In this document: piece by piece, positions 43,945-53,545 of the stretch
How the letters are laid out: each line of letters opens with the position of its first letter
How positions within the stretch are numbered: the stretch's first letter is position 1
Assembly (NCBI GenBank): GCA_014382585.1
Contig: JACNJL010000048.1
Location: 1-64,000, forward strand
Reading direction: 5' to 3'
From: Limisphaerales bacterium
GTDB taxonomy: Bacteria > Verrucomicrobiota > Verrucomicrobiia > Limisphaerales > UBA1100
DNA: 64,000 nt
Position numbers and translations under genes: made by a program
Notes under the pieces: model-generated
Seen by the model: only the letters and a program-made list of their open reading frames with translations
Database searches by the model: none
Told to the model about the DNA's origin: nothing

Positions 43945-46323
43945 ATGTCCACCGCTCAACTGCCACGAATCCTCCGCCTAGCCCTTCTGGCCGCGCCAAT
44001 GCTACTGACGGCCCTCACCACGCGGGCAGACGGAGACGCGGCGACTCACAAAGAATTTTTCAAAACCCACTGCCTCAAATGTCACGGACCCGACAAACAA
44101 AAGGGCGACGTGCGACTGGACCGGTTTGAAGCCATCGATCCGGAGCTATGGTTGCGGGTATCCGAACAGTTGTCCCTCCGGGAAATGCCTCCCGAAGATG
44201 AACCTCAACCCTCTGATCCCGCGCGCGCCGCATTCACCGCCCTCGCCCTGAGCAAGGCGGCCAAGGACAAACCGACTCGCGCATCGGGACTGCGGCGGCT
44301 CAATAAACGGGAGTACAGCAACACCCTCCGCGACCTCCTGGGTTTGCGAAACGGAACGTTTGATCCGGCCGAATACGTTTATGACGACGAGATCGATCAC
44401 GGCTTCGACACCGAAGCCGAGCAATTGGTAATCTCCAACGAACTGCTCATCGAATACATGGCCGCCGCGCGGAAGAGTCTGCAATACGCGCTCTTTTCAC
44501 CCGGCGCCACTAAGCCTTCCCCGCAAACGATTCAGGTGCCGCTGCATCGCGTCACCGGCACTTCAAGCCGTTATATCAACACCGCGAAGAACTACGCCAT
44601 CGGCCGTTCCGGCGGCAAAGCCAAGCTCTTTGACGGCTCCCCCAGTCGCGTGCCGGCGTACCCCGGCCGATACCAACTCACCGTCACCGCATCCGCCGTG
44701 GACCGGAAATTCTACCCCATTCCCTTTACGCCGGAACAGGGGCCGATCCTGATGGGCTTCGGCGTCATGCAGGAAGTCTCCGACTCCCTATCCGCCCAAG
44801 GCACCCTCCATCGCACCTTCGAACTCAAGGATGATAAGGCGCAAACCTTCCGCTTCAACAGCTGGATTGATCGGAATCATTTTCCCTACCTCACCTTCAA
44901 GAACGGTTCATCAAAACCCATCACCCAAATCCGCTCCAACATCCGGCGCAAAAACCTTCCGCCCTCTGCCCTCAAGCAACCCTATCGCGGGCCCGGCATC
45001 AAAATCACCCGCTTCACCATCGAGGGCCCCTTTTATGACGAATGGCCGCCCCCATCTTTCCGCGCCACCTACGACGCCGAGACCGTGCCGGATCTCAGTC
45101 AGGCGACCGAACGCGAGCAACTCATTATGCGGTTCGCCAAACGCGCCTTCCGCCGGCCCGTCACCCAAGCGGAAATCCGGCCTTACCTTGATTTTCTGGA
45201 GAAAGAACACCGGGCCCGACACGACTGGCACGAGGCGCTCATCGAAACGCTCTCCGCCATCCTGTCCTCCATCGATTTCCTTTACATCCACGATGCCGGT
45301 AACGCCGCCACCCTTTCCGCCCATGGTCTGGCCAACCGCCTCTCCTACTTCCTTTGGAGCAGCATGCCCGATGCCCAACTGATGGCCTTGGCCGATTCCG
45401 GAGAACTCCTCAAGCCGGCCGTCCTCCAGAAACAAGTCCAACGCCTCCTCGCCGATCCCCGCGCCATTGAATTCAGTCGCAGCTTTGCGGATCAATGGCT
45501 CGCCCTCGACACCCTCGGCACAATGCCACCGGACGTAAAGAATCCGCAGTACCGGAGCTATTTCCGAAACAATCTGGAAGCGGCCATGAAAGAAGAAACC
45601 CGCGCCTTTTTTCATCACGTGCTCCGGGAAAACCGCAGTATCGCCGACTTCATCGATTCCGATTATTCCTTCCTGAACAAAAGTCTCGCTCAACTCTACG
45701 ACATCCCCTTTGCCGGAGGCGCCCAACTCGTCCGCACCCCCTTCCCTCCGAACACGCCGCGCGGGGGGCTGCTTGGTCACGGCAGTATCCTCACCCTCAC
45801 CTCCAACGGCGTCGAAACCTCCCCCGTCGTGCGGGGTCACTGGGTGCTGGCCGAAATGCTCGGCACCCCGCCACCGCCCGCGCCCAAAGAAGTACCCGCC
45901 CTCGTGCCCGACCTCAACGGAGCCACCACCGTCCGCGAACAACTCGCCAAGCATCGCACCAATGCCGCCTGCGTCGAATGCCACCGCAAAATGGACCCCA
46001 TCGGCATGTCCCTCGAAGCCTACGACCCCATCGGCCGACTGCGTGTCCGGTACGAAAACAAACAACCCGTCACCACCTACGGCACCTTTAAGGGCACGGA
46101 CATTGAAGGCGTGCAGGATCTGAAACGAATCCTTCTGCAAGACCTGCGCCCCTTCGCCTACAACCTGACCGTTCGCCTTGCCGAATACGCCAAAGGCCGA
46201 CAGCTCGACGCCGCCGATTTCGTCGTAGTCAACAAAATCGTGGACCAAGCCGCCGACCACCGGCATCCCCTGCGCCACCTCGTCGAAGCCATCGCCACCG
46301 GGGATCTGTTGCGGCAGCGTTAG
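43945..46323 (+). CDS. Exported cytochrome-c-like protein with DUF1587/1592/1588/1585 domains (second copy)
   Basis: 792 residues. After a signal sequence, the haem motif CLKCH (43-47) is followed by GPDKQKGDVRLDRF. DUF1587 is seen in RRLNKREYSNTLRDLLGLR, DUF1592 in NRLSYFLWSSMPDAQLMALADSG, DUF1588 in HGSILTLTSNGVETSPVVRG, and DUF1585 with CVECHRKMDPIGMSLEAYD. It is much shorter than the 1353-residue copy because it lacks the long middle section. The reading frame starts 3 nt after the DUF1552 gene, so the pair is one operon. It probably passes electrons or oxidises a substrate in the periplasm (inference). Confidence 0.9.
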   Translation: MSTAQLPRILRLALLAAPMLLTALTTRADGDAATHKEFFKTHCLKCHGPDKQKGDVRLDRFEAIDPELWLRVSEQLSLREMPPEDEPQPSDPARAAFTALALSKAAKDKPTRASGLRRLNKREYSNTLRDLLGLRNGTFDPAEYVYDDEIDHGFDTEAEQLVISNELLIEYMAAARKSLQYALFSPGATKPSPQTIQVPLHRVTGTSSRYINTAKNYAIGRSGGKAKLFDGSPSRVPAYPGRYQLTVTASAVDRKFYPIPFTPEQGPILMGFGVMQEVSDSLSAQGTLHRTFELKDDKAQTFRFNSWIDRNHFPYLTFKNGSSKPITQIRSNIRRKNLPPSALKQPYRGPGIKITRFTIEGPFYDEWPPPSFRATYDAETVPDLSQATEREQLIMRFAKRAFRRPVTQAEIRPYLDFLEKEHRARHDWHEALIETLSAILSSIDFLYIHDAGNAATLSAHGLANRLSYFLWSSMPDAQLMALADSGELLKPAVLQKQVQRLLADPRAIEFSRSFADQWLALDTLGTMPPDVKNPQYRSYFRNNLEAAMKEETRAFFHHVLRENRSIADFIDSDYSFLNKSLAQLYDIPFAGGAQLVRTPFPPNTPRGGLLGHGSILTLTSNGVETSPVVRGHWVLAEMLGTPPPPAPKEVPALVPDLNGATTVREQLAKHRTNAACVECHRKMDPIGMSLEAYDPIGRLRVRYENKQPVTTYGTFKGTDIEGVQDLKRILLQDLRPFAYNLTVRLAEYAKGRQLDAADFVVVNKIVDQAADHRHPLRHLVEAIATGDLLRQR

Positions 46324-46377
46324 CCCGCATCTTTAGCTCGCGCCAGCGGCAATTTTGGCCAATGCTCGGCCGATCCT

Positions 46378-47859
46378 ATGAAGCACTTCTCAGTCGTCTT
46401 ATCGCTATTCCTATCGATTTCAGCATTAGTTGCCGGAGATACCCTTCTCATTCGCACCCAAGCCGAATGGAAAAAAGCCGTAGCCGATTCCAAGGGAGTC
46501 GCCATTGAAAATGGCACCGTGACGCCCACCGAAAAAGCCGGACAGATCCGCACGCACCTACAAAAATTCGACCGCAAACAAACGGCCAAGGCGCTGACCC
46601 TCACCCAATCGGCCGTGTGGCAAAACTGGAACCCGATCGAAAACCTCGGCCCGGCCAACCTGAGCGATGCCCCGGTGCTGCTCACCGTGGGACCGGGTAA
46701 CTATTGGATGTTCGGCCGCTACGGCGGTCGACGCGGCGGCGCATTCAAAGCCGAGAAGGCAACGCTGAAGGGTTTTGATATGCCATTGCGGACGACCCCT
46801 TTCCCCAACCAATTTAACGCGCCCGGTGGGCTCAAGCCGGGCAAGGGCGGCTACCACGCCTGGCAAAGCCGCGACATGAAGAACTGGGTGCACCACGGCC
46901 CCGTCACCGAAGGGTTTTCCCGCTGGGTCACCAGTGCCGAGTGGGTCGATGGCAAGGCCTACATCTACTATGATTTTCCAAACGATCAGGATCCGCACGT
47001 CTACGTGGACGACAACCTCTTCGACGGTGTCCCCGGCAAAAACATGGGCATCGCCGTGAAGGATCCCTCGCACGGTTCAGACGCCGGCTTCATCCGCGAT
47101 CTCCAAGGCAACATGCACGTGATCATCGAGGACTGGAGCCCGATCAACGCCAGCAAACGCTCGTGGGATTCTCCGCTCGCCGGCCACGCCGTGAGCCCGA
47201 ACGGCCTGAACAATTTCAAGTTCCAAAAACCCGCCGTCGACAACCGGACGAAACCCACCGGCAAGATCGCCACCTACAACCATCCGCACTGGCTCAAGGA
47301 GGATCCGAAGCGCTTCAAGACCAACGTCGCCAAGTACGAAGTGCACCAGCCGGAGCAGGAAGCCTACGGCGATTGGGCGGCCATTTGCATCGGCGGCCAA
47401 TACTATCTCTTCGGCGATTACGATCCCGCCGGCGGTCACCAAATGAGCGTCGGCTGGTTTACTTCTGCGTCCATCAATGAACCTTTCAAGTGGTGCGACA
47501 AAATCGGTAACGGTCACCCCGATCCGGACGTCGCCTTCGCCGAAGGCCAGTTCTATCTCGCCACCCAACAGCGCACCGACTACGTGAGCCCCGGCCCGTG
47601 GGTTGAGACCGTCACCGCCCGCGTCGGCGTCGATACCAACAACGACGGCAAGATCAACCAGTGGACCGACTGGACCGAGGTCAAGGAGACCTACGACTAC
47701 ATCAAGGGCTACTCCAAACAAATCCAACGCACCCCCGCCGCGCTCGATCTCTCCAAGCTCCCCGCTGGATTTGCCTTCCAGATCGAGTTGAAGATCACCG
47801 ACTCCACCGCCAACAAATCCAAGCCCATCCTCGAGAGCCTGCAGCTTGAACTCAACTAA
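46378..47859 (+). CDS. Exported GH43-like five-bladed propeller protein
   Basis: 493 residues with a signal peptide (SVVLSLFLSISALVAG). The body is a glycosyl-hydrolase-43-like propeller: YHAWQSRDMKNWVHHG, TSAEWVDGKAYIYYDF, YYLFGDYDPAGGHQM and GHPDPDVAFAEGQFYLATQ. A loop DTNNDGKIN looks like a calcium site. GH43/GH117-type enzymes cut arabino-, galacto- or anhydro-galacto-glycans; the exact specificity cannot be set by eye. It lies between the DUF1592 pair and a sulfatase gene, consistent with a role on sulfated polysaccharide. Confidence 0.8.
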   Translation: MKHFSVVLSLFLSISALVAGDTLLIRTQAEWKKAVADSKGVAIENGTVTPTEKAGQIRTHLQKFDRKQTAKALTLTQSAVWQNWNPIENLGPANLSDAPVLLTVGPGNYWMFGRYGGRRGGAFKAEKATLKGFDMPLRTTPFPNQFNAPGGLKPGKGGYHAWQSRDMKNWVHHGPVTEGFSRWVTSAEWVDGKAYIYYDFPNDQDPHVYVDDNLFDGVPGKNMGIAVKDPSHGSDAGFIRDLQGNMHVIIEDWSPINASKRSWDSPLAGHAVSPNGLNNFKFQKPAVDNRTKPTGKIATYNHPHWLKEDPKRFKTNVAKYEVHQPEQEAYGDWAAICIGGQYYLFGDYDPAGGHQMSVGWFTSASINEPFKWCDKIGNGHPDPDVAFAEGQFYLATQQRTDYVSPGPWVETVTARVGVDTNNDGKINQWTDWTEVKETYDYIKGYSKQIQRTPAALDLSKLPAGFAFQIELKITDSTANKSKPILESLQLELN

Positions 47860-47868
47860 CCGCGCGCG

Positions 47869-49260
47869 ATGTCCTTACGTTTAATTACAATCCTGACGAC
47901 GCTGTGGATCGGTCTGCCCGCACAAGCGGAGCGAGCCAACCGCCCCAACTTCGTGGTGATCTTCACGGACGACCAAGGCTATGGCGATCTCAGTTGTTTC
48001 GGGGGCAAGCATGTTCACACCCCGCGCATCGATCGCATGGCCAAAGAAGGCGCCAAACTCACAAGCTTCTACGTGGCGGCCCCGGTTTGCACTCCGTCCC
48101 GAGCCGCGTTGATGACCGGTTGTTACCCATCGCGTATCGATATGGCGACCGGCTCGAATTTCGCCGTCCTGCTGGCAGGAGACCCCAAGGGGCTGAACCC
48201 CAATGAAATAACCATCGCCGAAATCCTGAAAACGGTCGGATACAAAACCGCCATCTCCGGCAAATGGCATCTCGGGGATCAACCGGAGTTTCTGCCCACT
48301 CGACAAGGGTTCGACGAGTTTTTTGGCATCCCCTTCAGCCACGACATTCATCCGTTTCACCCACGCCAGAACCACTTCAAGTTCCCGCCCTTGGCCTTGC
48401 TCGAAAACGAAACGGTCACCGAAATGGATCCCGACGCAGATTACCTGACCAAACGCATCACCGAACATGCGGTGTCATTCATTGAGCGCAACAAGGAAAA
48501 CCCCTTCTTCCTCTACGTCCCGCACCCCATCCCGCATAAGCCACTCCATGTGGCCCCGCCGTTCATGAAAGGTGTGGCGAAGGAAATCACTGAGAAACTA
48601 AAACTCGAGAATGGCACGGTCGACTACAAGACCCGCGACCGTCTCTTTCGTCAGGCCATCAACGAGATCGACTGGTCGGTGGGGCGCATCCTCGACACCC
48701 TCAAAAAGCACGATCTTGACGACAACACGCTGGTGATCTTCACCTCCGATAACGGCCCCGCCATTGGCAGCGCCGGCCCGCTCAAAGGCCGCAAAGGCAG
48801 CACCTTCGAAGGCGGTATGCGCGAAGCCACAGTGATCCGTTGGCCCGGCAAAATTCCGGCGGGCAAAACCAATCCCAAACTCATGACCACCATGGATCTA
48901 CTCCCCACCTTCGCCAAACTCGCCGGCGCCAAGCTTCCGAATGACCGCGTCATCGACGGCAAAGACGTCTGGCCGGTACTCACCGGCAAGGCGAGCACTC
49001 CGCATGAAGCCTTTTTCTACCACAGCCGCACCAACCTCAACGCCGTGCGCTCAGGCAATTGGAAGCTCCACGTTAACAAAGGCAAACCCACCCAACTGTA
49101 CAATCTGGAAACCGATATCGGTGAAAAACAAAACGTGCTCAAGGCAAACCCTGACATTGTGCGTCGCCTCCAAAACCACCTTCAGGTGTTCACCAAGGAT
49201 ATCGCAAAAAACAGTCGGCCGGCCGCCTTTGTAAAAAACGCCAAACCCCTTTCCAAATAA
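47869..49260 (+). CDS. Type I sulfatase, Cys-type (1 of 7)
   Basis: 463 residues, secreted (signal ITILTTLWIGLPAQA). The metal-binding start FVVIFTDDQGYGD and the formylglycine motif C74-T-P-S-R are present, followed by the family motif GYKTAISGKWHLGDQPE. It hydrolyses sulfate esters, probably on polysaccharide, and needs conversion of C74 to formylglycine by an FGE/anSME enzyme not encoded here. It is 9 nt downstream of the GH43-like gene, so the two are likely co-transcribed. Confidence 0.93.
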   Translation: MSLRLITILTTLWIGLPAQAERANRPNFVVIFTDDQGYGDLSCFGGKHVHTPRIDRMAKEGAKLTSFYVAAPVCTPSRAALMTGCYPSRIDMATGSNFAVLLAGDPKGLNPNEITIAEILKTVGYKTAISGKWHLGDQPEFLPTRQGFDEFFGIPFSHDIHPFHPRQNHFKFPPLALLENETVTEMDPDADYLTKRITEHAVSFIERNKENPFFLYVPHPIPHKPLHVAPPFMKGVAKEITEKLKLENGTVDYKTRDRLFRQAINEIDWSVGRILDTLKKHDLDDNTLVIFTSDNGPAIGSAGPLKGRKGSTFEGGMREATVIRWPGKIPAGKTNPKLMTTMDLLPTFAKLAGAKLPNDRVIDGKDVWPVLTGKASTPHEAFFYHSRTNLNAVRSGNWKLHVNKGKPTQLYNLETDIGEKQNVLKANPDIVRRLQNHLQVFTKDIAKNSRPAAFVKNAKPLSK

Positions 49261-49385
49261 CTCATGAAACCTGCCTCACTCCTGAAGCTTGTTACTGAAT
49301 TTCAAACACGCCAAACTCGACTGGTAACGAATCGTTCTCTGAAAATCACTCGTGTCCATTCGTGTTTACAAAAAGGAACAATCCA

Positions 49386-50675
49386 ATGAAAAACTCCCCC
49401 CTCTGGCTCTGCCTCACCGCCCTCGCCTTCGCCCTCCACACCTCCCCGCTTCTGGCCCAGGAAGGTCAGGCGAATAAGCCGCGGGTGAATAATGAAAAGC
49501 CCGGTAGCCGCGGACAGGTGAAGCGCGTGCATCCGCATGCGCTCAAGCTGATCCTGCAGGGCAAGAAAAAGGAGGCCGCTGCCTACCTGTTTGAGACCTC
49601 CGCCTTTGAGGTAAATCCCAAACATACCCAGCTGTTGCTGGACATCGCCAACGACAAGCCCAACGCCTGGAAGTACGATGCCAAGACCTGGCCGTGGGAG
49701 CGTGTGCTGCCCGATACCTCACTCAAAAAAGATGCCCCGAGCGAGAAGTTCACCATCGCCTTTGGCGGCGGCTCAGGCTACGTGCCCGCCAACGAACGCG
49801 TGTGGAACACCATCGGCGCCATTGATCCACGCGCCATTCTCCTGCTCGGCGACAATGTTTACATCGACGACCCTGAAACACCAGAAATGCAACTGTTCCA
49901 CTACTACCGTCGGCAAAGCCAGCCCGAATGGATGAAGCTCGCCAAGCGCGTGCCCATCTACGGCATCTGGGATGACCACGACTTCACCACCAACGACGGC
50001 TGGGGCGGGCCCGATATCGAGAAGCCCAAATGGAAGCGCAAGGTCTGGGAAATTTTCAAGGAGAACTACGACAACCCTTACTACGGCGGCGGCGAGAAGC
50101 AGCCCGGTTGTTGGTTTGATTTCTGGATCGGCAAGGTGCACTTCGTGATGATCGATGGCCGCTACTATCGCGAATCCCCGCGCAGCAAGGAGAACCCTTC
50201 CATGCTCGGCCCCGTACAATTGAAGTGGCTCAAGCAAACCCTCAAAAAACCGGCCACCTTCACTGTGTTCTGCACCAACGTGCCCATCACCCCCAAGGTG
50301 AAGCCCGGCTCAAAGGATACTTGGGACGGCTTTGCCGGCGAACGTCAGGCGATCTTTGAGCACCTGGCCAAGGAGAAGATTCCCGGTGTCATCATCCTCT
50401 CCGCCGACCGCCATCGGTCCGATGCCTACAAGATCGACACCGGCATTGACGGCATGTACCCGCTCTACGAATGGCAGTCCTCACGTCTCACCAATCAACA
50501 TGTGCACGGCCTGATCAAGCACTCGCTTTTTGGTTACAACGAAAAGCAATCCTTCGGCCGCGTGGACTTCGATCTCAAGGCCGACGATCCAACCGTCAAA
50601 TACACCATCATCAACATCGACGGCAAACCCATCCACGACCTCACCCTCAAGCGCAGCGAACTGCAGTTCAAATAA
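49386..50675 (+). CDS. Exported metallophosphatase (PhoD-like), short form
   Basis: 429 residues. A signal peptide (WLCLTALAFALHTSPLLAQ) precedes a basic linker and a PhoD-type core: FGGGSGYVP, ILLLGDNVYIDDP (GDxxY), YGIWDDHDFTTNDG (DDHD) and IILSADRHRSD. It resembles the PhoD-like protein at 34672-36636 but is shorter and lacks a Tat signal. AAGGA lies about 8 nt before ATG 49386; the in-frame extension to 49362 is unlikely. It sits between two sulfatase genes. Confidence 0.87.
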   Translation: MKNSPLWLCLTALAFALHTSPLLAQEGQANKPRVNNEKPGSRGQVKRVHPHALKLILQGKKKEAAAYLFETSAFEVNPKHTQLLLDIANDKPNAWKYDAKTWPWERVLPDTSLKKDAPSEKFTIAFGGGSGYVPANERVWNTIGAIDPRAILLLGDNVYIDDPETPEMQLFHYYRRQSQPEWMKLAKRVPIYGIWDDHDFTTNDGWGGPDIEKPKWKRKVWEIFKENYDNPYYGGGEKQPGCWFDFWIGKVHFVMIDGRYYRESPRSKENPSMLGPVQLKWLKQTLKKPATFTVFCTNVPITPKVKPGSKDTWDGFAGERQAIFEHLAKEKIPGVIILSADRHRSDAYKIDTGIDGMYPLYEWQSSRLTNQHVHGLIKHSLFGYNEKQSFGRVDFDLKADDPTVKYTIINIDGKPIHDLTLKRSELQFK

Positions 50676-50693
50676 ACGAACATCCTTTCAACC

Positions 50694-52076
50694 ATGAAAC
50701 TCACATCCGCTCTCACCACCCTCGCCGTGCTCCTTTTTGGAGCGTTCACCACGCAAGCCGCTCCCGATGGCGCCCGGCCCAATGTGATTCTCATCATGGC
50801 CGACGACATGGGCTACGAAGCGTTGTCCGCCAACGGCAGCGAATCCTGCAAGTCGCCCAACCTCGACAAGCTGGCAGCGAACGGCGTGCGCTTCACCAAC
50901 TGTTTCTCCAACCCGATCTGTACGCCGTCGCGGACGAAGATCATGACCGGCCATTACAACGTCCGGAACTACGTGAAGTTTGGCTGGCTGGATCGTGAAC
51001 AAACCACCTTCGCTCATCAGCTCAAGGCTGCCGGCTACGCGACCGCCATCGCCGGCAAGTGGCAACTCGGCAAAGACAAGGATTCACCGCAGCATTTCGG
51101 ATTCGAACAATCCTGCCTCTGGCAACACACCCGAAGTGGTCGATCCAACGAAGATGGCAAACGCATCGACCGCCGCTTCGTCAACCCACTATTGGAGATC
51201 AACGGCGTGGAGAAGGATTACACCAACGGCGAATACGGTCCGCAGGTCTGCACCGACTTCCTCTGCGACTTCATCGACGCGAACAAGAAGAAGCCTTTCC
51301 TCGTGTACTACCCGATGATCCTCACGCACTGCCCCTTCGACCCCACACCGGACTCCACCGACTGGGATCCCAAGCGGCTCGGTTCCACCACCTACAAGGG
51401 CGACCGCGAAGATCCTCAGCGCCACTTCATTGACATGGTTGCCTACGCCGACAAGGCCGTCGGACAGATCGTGGCGCAGCTCGAAAAATCCGGTGTGCGC
51501 GACAACACGCTAATCATCTTTACGGGCGATAATGGTACGGACACACCCATTGTTACTCCCTGGAACGGAACTAAGGTTGTGGGTGGCAAAGGCACCATGA
51601 GCGACACGGGCACACGCGTGCCGCTCATCGCCAGTTGGCCGGCTGGCATCCAAAAGCCCGGGCGCGTAGTGGATGATCTCGTCGAGTTCACCGACATGTT
51701 CCCAACGCTCTGCGAAGTCACCGGCGCCAAGCTGCCTAAGAACCATCCCGCTGACGGCGCCAGCATCGTCCCCGTACTCCAAAACAAGGCGTCCGCCCGC
51801 ACAAAGGATTGGATCTACATCTGGTACCGCAAGCAGGTCATGATTCGCAACAAGCAATACGCCCTCCTCGCCAACCAAGACGGCACCAACACCGCCTTCA
51901 CCCGCTATAAAGGCCCTTTTGACGGCAAGCAGTTGAAGGACAACAAACTCAGCCAATCCGAGCGCGCGCTCAAGGACCAGTTCGAAGCCAAGCTCGCCGA
52001 GCTGGCCAAGACCCGCCTCACCACCGCCAGCAAAGAAGGCCGCATCCAAGGGCTGAAGAACAAGACCAACCGGTAA
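50694..52076 (+). CDS. Type I sulfatase, Cys-type (2 of 7)
   Basis: 460 residues with a signal (LTTLAVLLFGAFTTQAA). ILIMADDMGYEAL holds the metal aspartates, and the formylglycine site is C76-T-P-S-R. The later GKWQLGKDKD and FTGDNGTDTP motifs are family-typical. It is one of the sulfatases of the catabolic cluster and sits 18 nt after the phosphatase gene. The unusual YATAIAGKWQLG variant (usually GKWHLG) may mark a subfamily of its own. Confidence 0.92.
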   Translation: MKLTSALTTLAVLLFGAFTTQAAPDGARPNVILIMADDMGYEALSANGSESCKSPNLDKLAANGVRFTNCFSNPICTPSRTKIMTGHYNVRNYVKFGWLDREQTTFAHQLKAAGYATAIAGKWQLGKDKDSPQHFGFEQSCLWQHTRSGRSNEDGKRIDRRFVNPLLEINGVEKDYTNGEYGPQVCTDFLCDFIDANKKKPFLVYYPMILTHCPFDPTPDSTDWDPKRLGSTTYKGDREDPQRHFIDMVAYADKAVGQIVAQLEKSGVRDNTLIIFTGDNGTDTPIVTPWNGTKVVGGKGTMSDTGTRVPLIASWPAGIQKPGRVVDDLVEFTDMFPTLCEVTGAKLPKNHPADGASIVPVLQNKASARTKDWIYIWYRKQVMIRNKQYALLANQDGTNTAFTRYKGPFDGKQLKDNKLSQSERALKDQFEAKLAELAKTRLTTASKEGRIQGLKNKTNR

Positions 52077-52098
52077 GCTTTTTCAAATCTACCAGAAC

Positions 52099-53214
52099 AT
52101 GAAACCCCTTCACCTTTTCGCCGCTATGTTGGTGACCGTATTCACCCTGCCCGCGCAAGGCGCCAAGCGGCAACCACCGCCGGTTCGCAAATTTGATGGA
52201 CCGGGCGCGCCCAAGTTCATTCGACTCGATGCCAAGCCGGGGCTCAACCCGCCCGTGGCCGCCAATGGCAATTACCTGATTGGCCCGGAATACCAGCCGG
52301 CGCCGGAGACGAAGGCCAACCCCAATGTGCCGCAGGGCAAGATTCACCAGTTCAAAATCGATTCCCGCACCACCAAGCTGCTGAACCCCGGCATCGCGCG
52401 CAAGGTCTTCGGCACGGTCGATCCCAACAACCCCAAGACCTTGATCGTGGACACGCACAAGATTGATTACGTCCGCCAGATCACCGTTTACGTGCCCGCC
52501 CAGTACCGGCCCGGCGAGGCCGCTCCTTTCATCGTCTGCCACGACGGGCCCAAAGGAAAACCCAACCTCACCTTGCCCCGCATTCTCGATAACCTGATCG
52601 CCCAGAAACGCGTTCCCGCCCAGATCGCTATCATGGTGGCTAACGGCGGCGGCGATGCTCAAGGCCATCAACGCGGCAAGGAATACGACACCATGTCCGG
52701 CCTGTTCGCCGAATACATCGAGACCGAGGTGTTGCCGTTGGTGGAGAAAAACTGCGGCGTGAAACTCACCAAGAATCCGGATGGCCGGGCCGTGATGGGT
52801 AGCAGCTCCGGCGGTTCCGCCGCCCTGATCATGGCGTGGTATCGCACGGATCTTTATCACCGCGTGCTGACCACCTCCGGCACCTTCGTCAACCAGCAAT
52901 GGCCGTTCAATCCCAAGACCCCCGGCGGCGCCTGGGATTTTCACGACCAGCTCATCCCGCAGAGTCCCAAGAAACCGCTTCGCATCTTTCTGGCCGTGGG
53001 CGACCGCGACAACTTCAACCCCAACGTCATGCGCGACGATATGCACGATTGGGTGGAAGCCAACCATCGCATGGCCAAGGTGCTCAAGGCCAAGGGTTAC
53101 GATTACCAATATCTGTTTTGCCAAAACTCCGGCCACGGCATCCGCAACGCCAAGACCCAGTTCCTGCCCCACGCACTGGAATGGGTCTGGCACGGCTACA
53201 AACCGAAGGAGTAA
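52099..53214 (+). CDS. Exported esterase (enterochelin-esterase/feruloyl-esterase-like)
   Basis: 371 residues with a signal (FAAMLVTVFTLPAQG). The alpha/beta-hydrolase core shows VYVPAQYRPGEAAPFIVCHDG, the nucleophile elbow MGSSSGGSAAL, an acid-side strand FLAVGDRDNFNPN and the late His in SGHGIRNAKTQF. This pattern is the esterase-D/enterochelin-esterase-like group, which includes acetyl- and feruloyl-esterases acting on polysaccharide side chains. It follows a sulfatase gene by 22 nt and is the last gene before an AT-rich inserted segment. Confidence 0.87.
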   Translation: MKPLHLFAAMLVTVFTLPAQGAKRQPPPVRKFDGPGAPKFIRLDAKPGLNPPVAANGNYLIGPEYQPAPETKANPNVPQGKIHQFKIDSRTTKLLNPGIARKVFGTVDPNNPKTLIVDTHKIDYVRQITVYVPAQYRPGEAAPFIVCHDGPKGKPNLTLPRILDNLIAQKRVPAQIAIMVANGGGDAQGHQRGKEYDTMSGLFAEYIETEVLPLVEKNCGVKLTKNPDGRAVMGSSSGGSAALIMAWYRTDLYHRVLTTSGTFVNQQWPFNPKTPGGAWDFHDQLIPQSPKKPLRIFLAVGDRDNFNPNVMRDDMHDWVEANHRMAKVLKAKGYDYQYLFCQNSGHGIRNAKTQFLPHALEWVWHGYKPKE

Positions 53215-53266
53215 ACTTCTGAGCAACTCCTTTTACTTCACAAAATTTCGACCAAAGTTACAGTAA

Positions 53267-53545
53267 ATGAATAATGAAATTATACCTTATTTGGAGATGT
53301 GCAAACGTGAAGGATCAAGCCTGCAAAGAGGCATGAATTACCGACTCGGACATGACCACTCAGTTATTTTAATGTCTGTGCGTCCTGGAGCCCCATACGA
53401 AGACCGATTAGAAGACAATGGTGAAACACTTATTTATGAAGGTCACGATATAAACAGAACAAGAACAGGCCCAAACCCAAAAACAGTCGATCAACCAGAA
53501 AAGTATTCAACAGGCAAGTTGACTGAAAATGGAAAGTTTAATTAA
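53267..53545 (+). CDS. SRA/YDG-like domain fragment (N-terminal half of a split SRA-HNH endonuclease)
   Basis: 92 residues. The segment GMNYRLGHDHSVILMSVRPG with YEDRLEDNGETLIYEGHD resembles the SRA/YDG modified-base-binding domain that is fused to HNH nucleases in restriction enzymes recognising methylated DNA. The frame ends (TENGKF-N-stop) where the nuclease half starts in another frame, overlapping it by 17 nt. In fused relatives, as I recall them, the text runs on without a break, so a single-base indel is the simplest explanation. Local base composition is much more AT-rich than the flanking genes, suggesting recent acquisition. It may be non-functional, or expressed as two polypeptides. 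Confidence 0.65.
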   Translation: MNNEIIPYLEMCKREGSSLQRGMNYRLGHDHSVILMSVRPGAPYEDRLEDNGETLIYEGHDINRTRTGPNPKTVDQPEKYSTGKLTENGKFN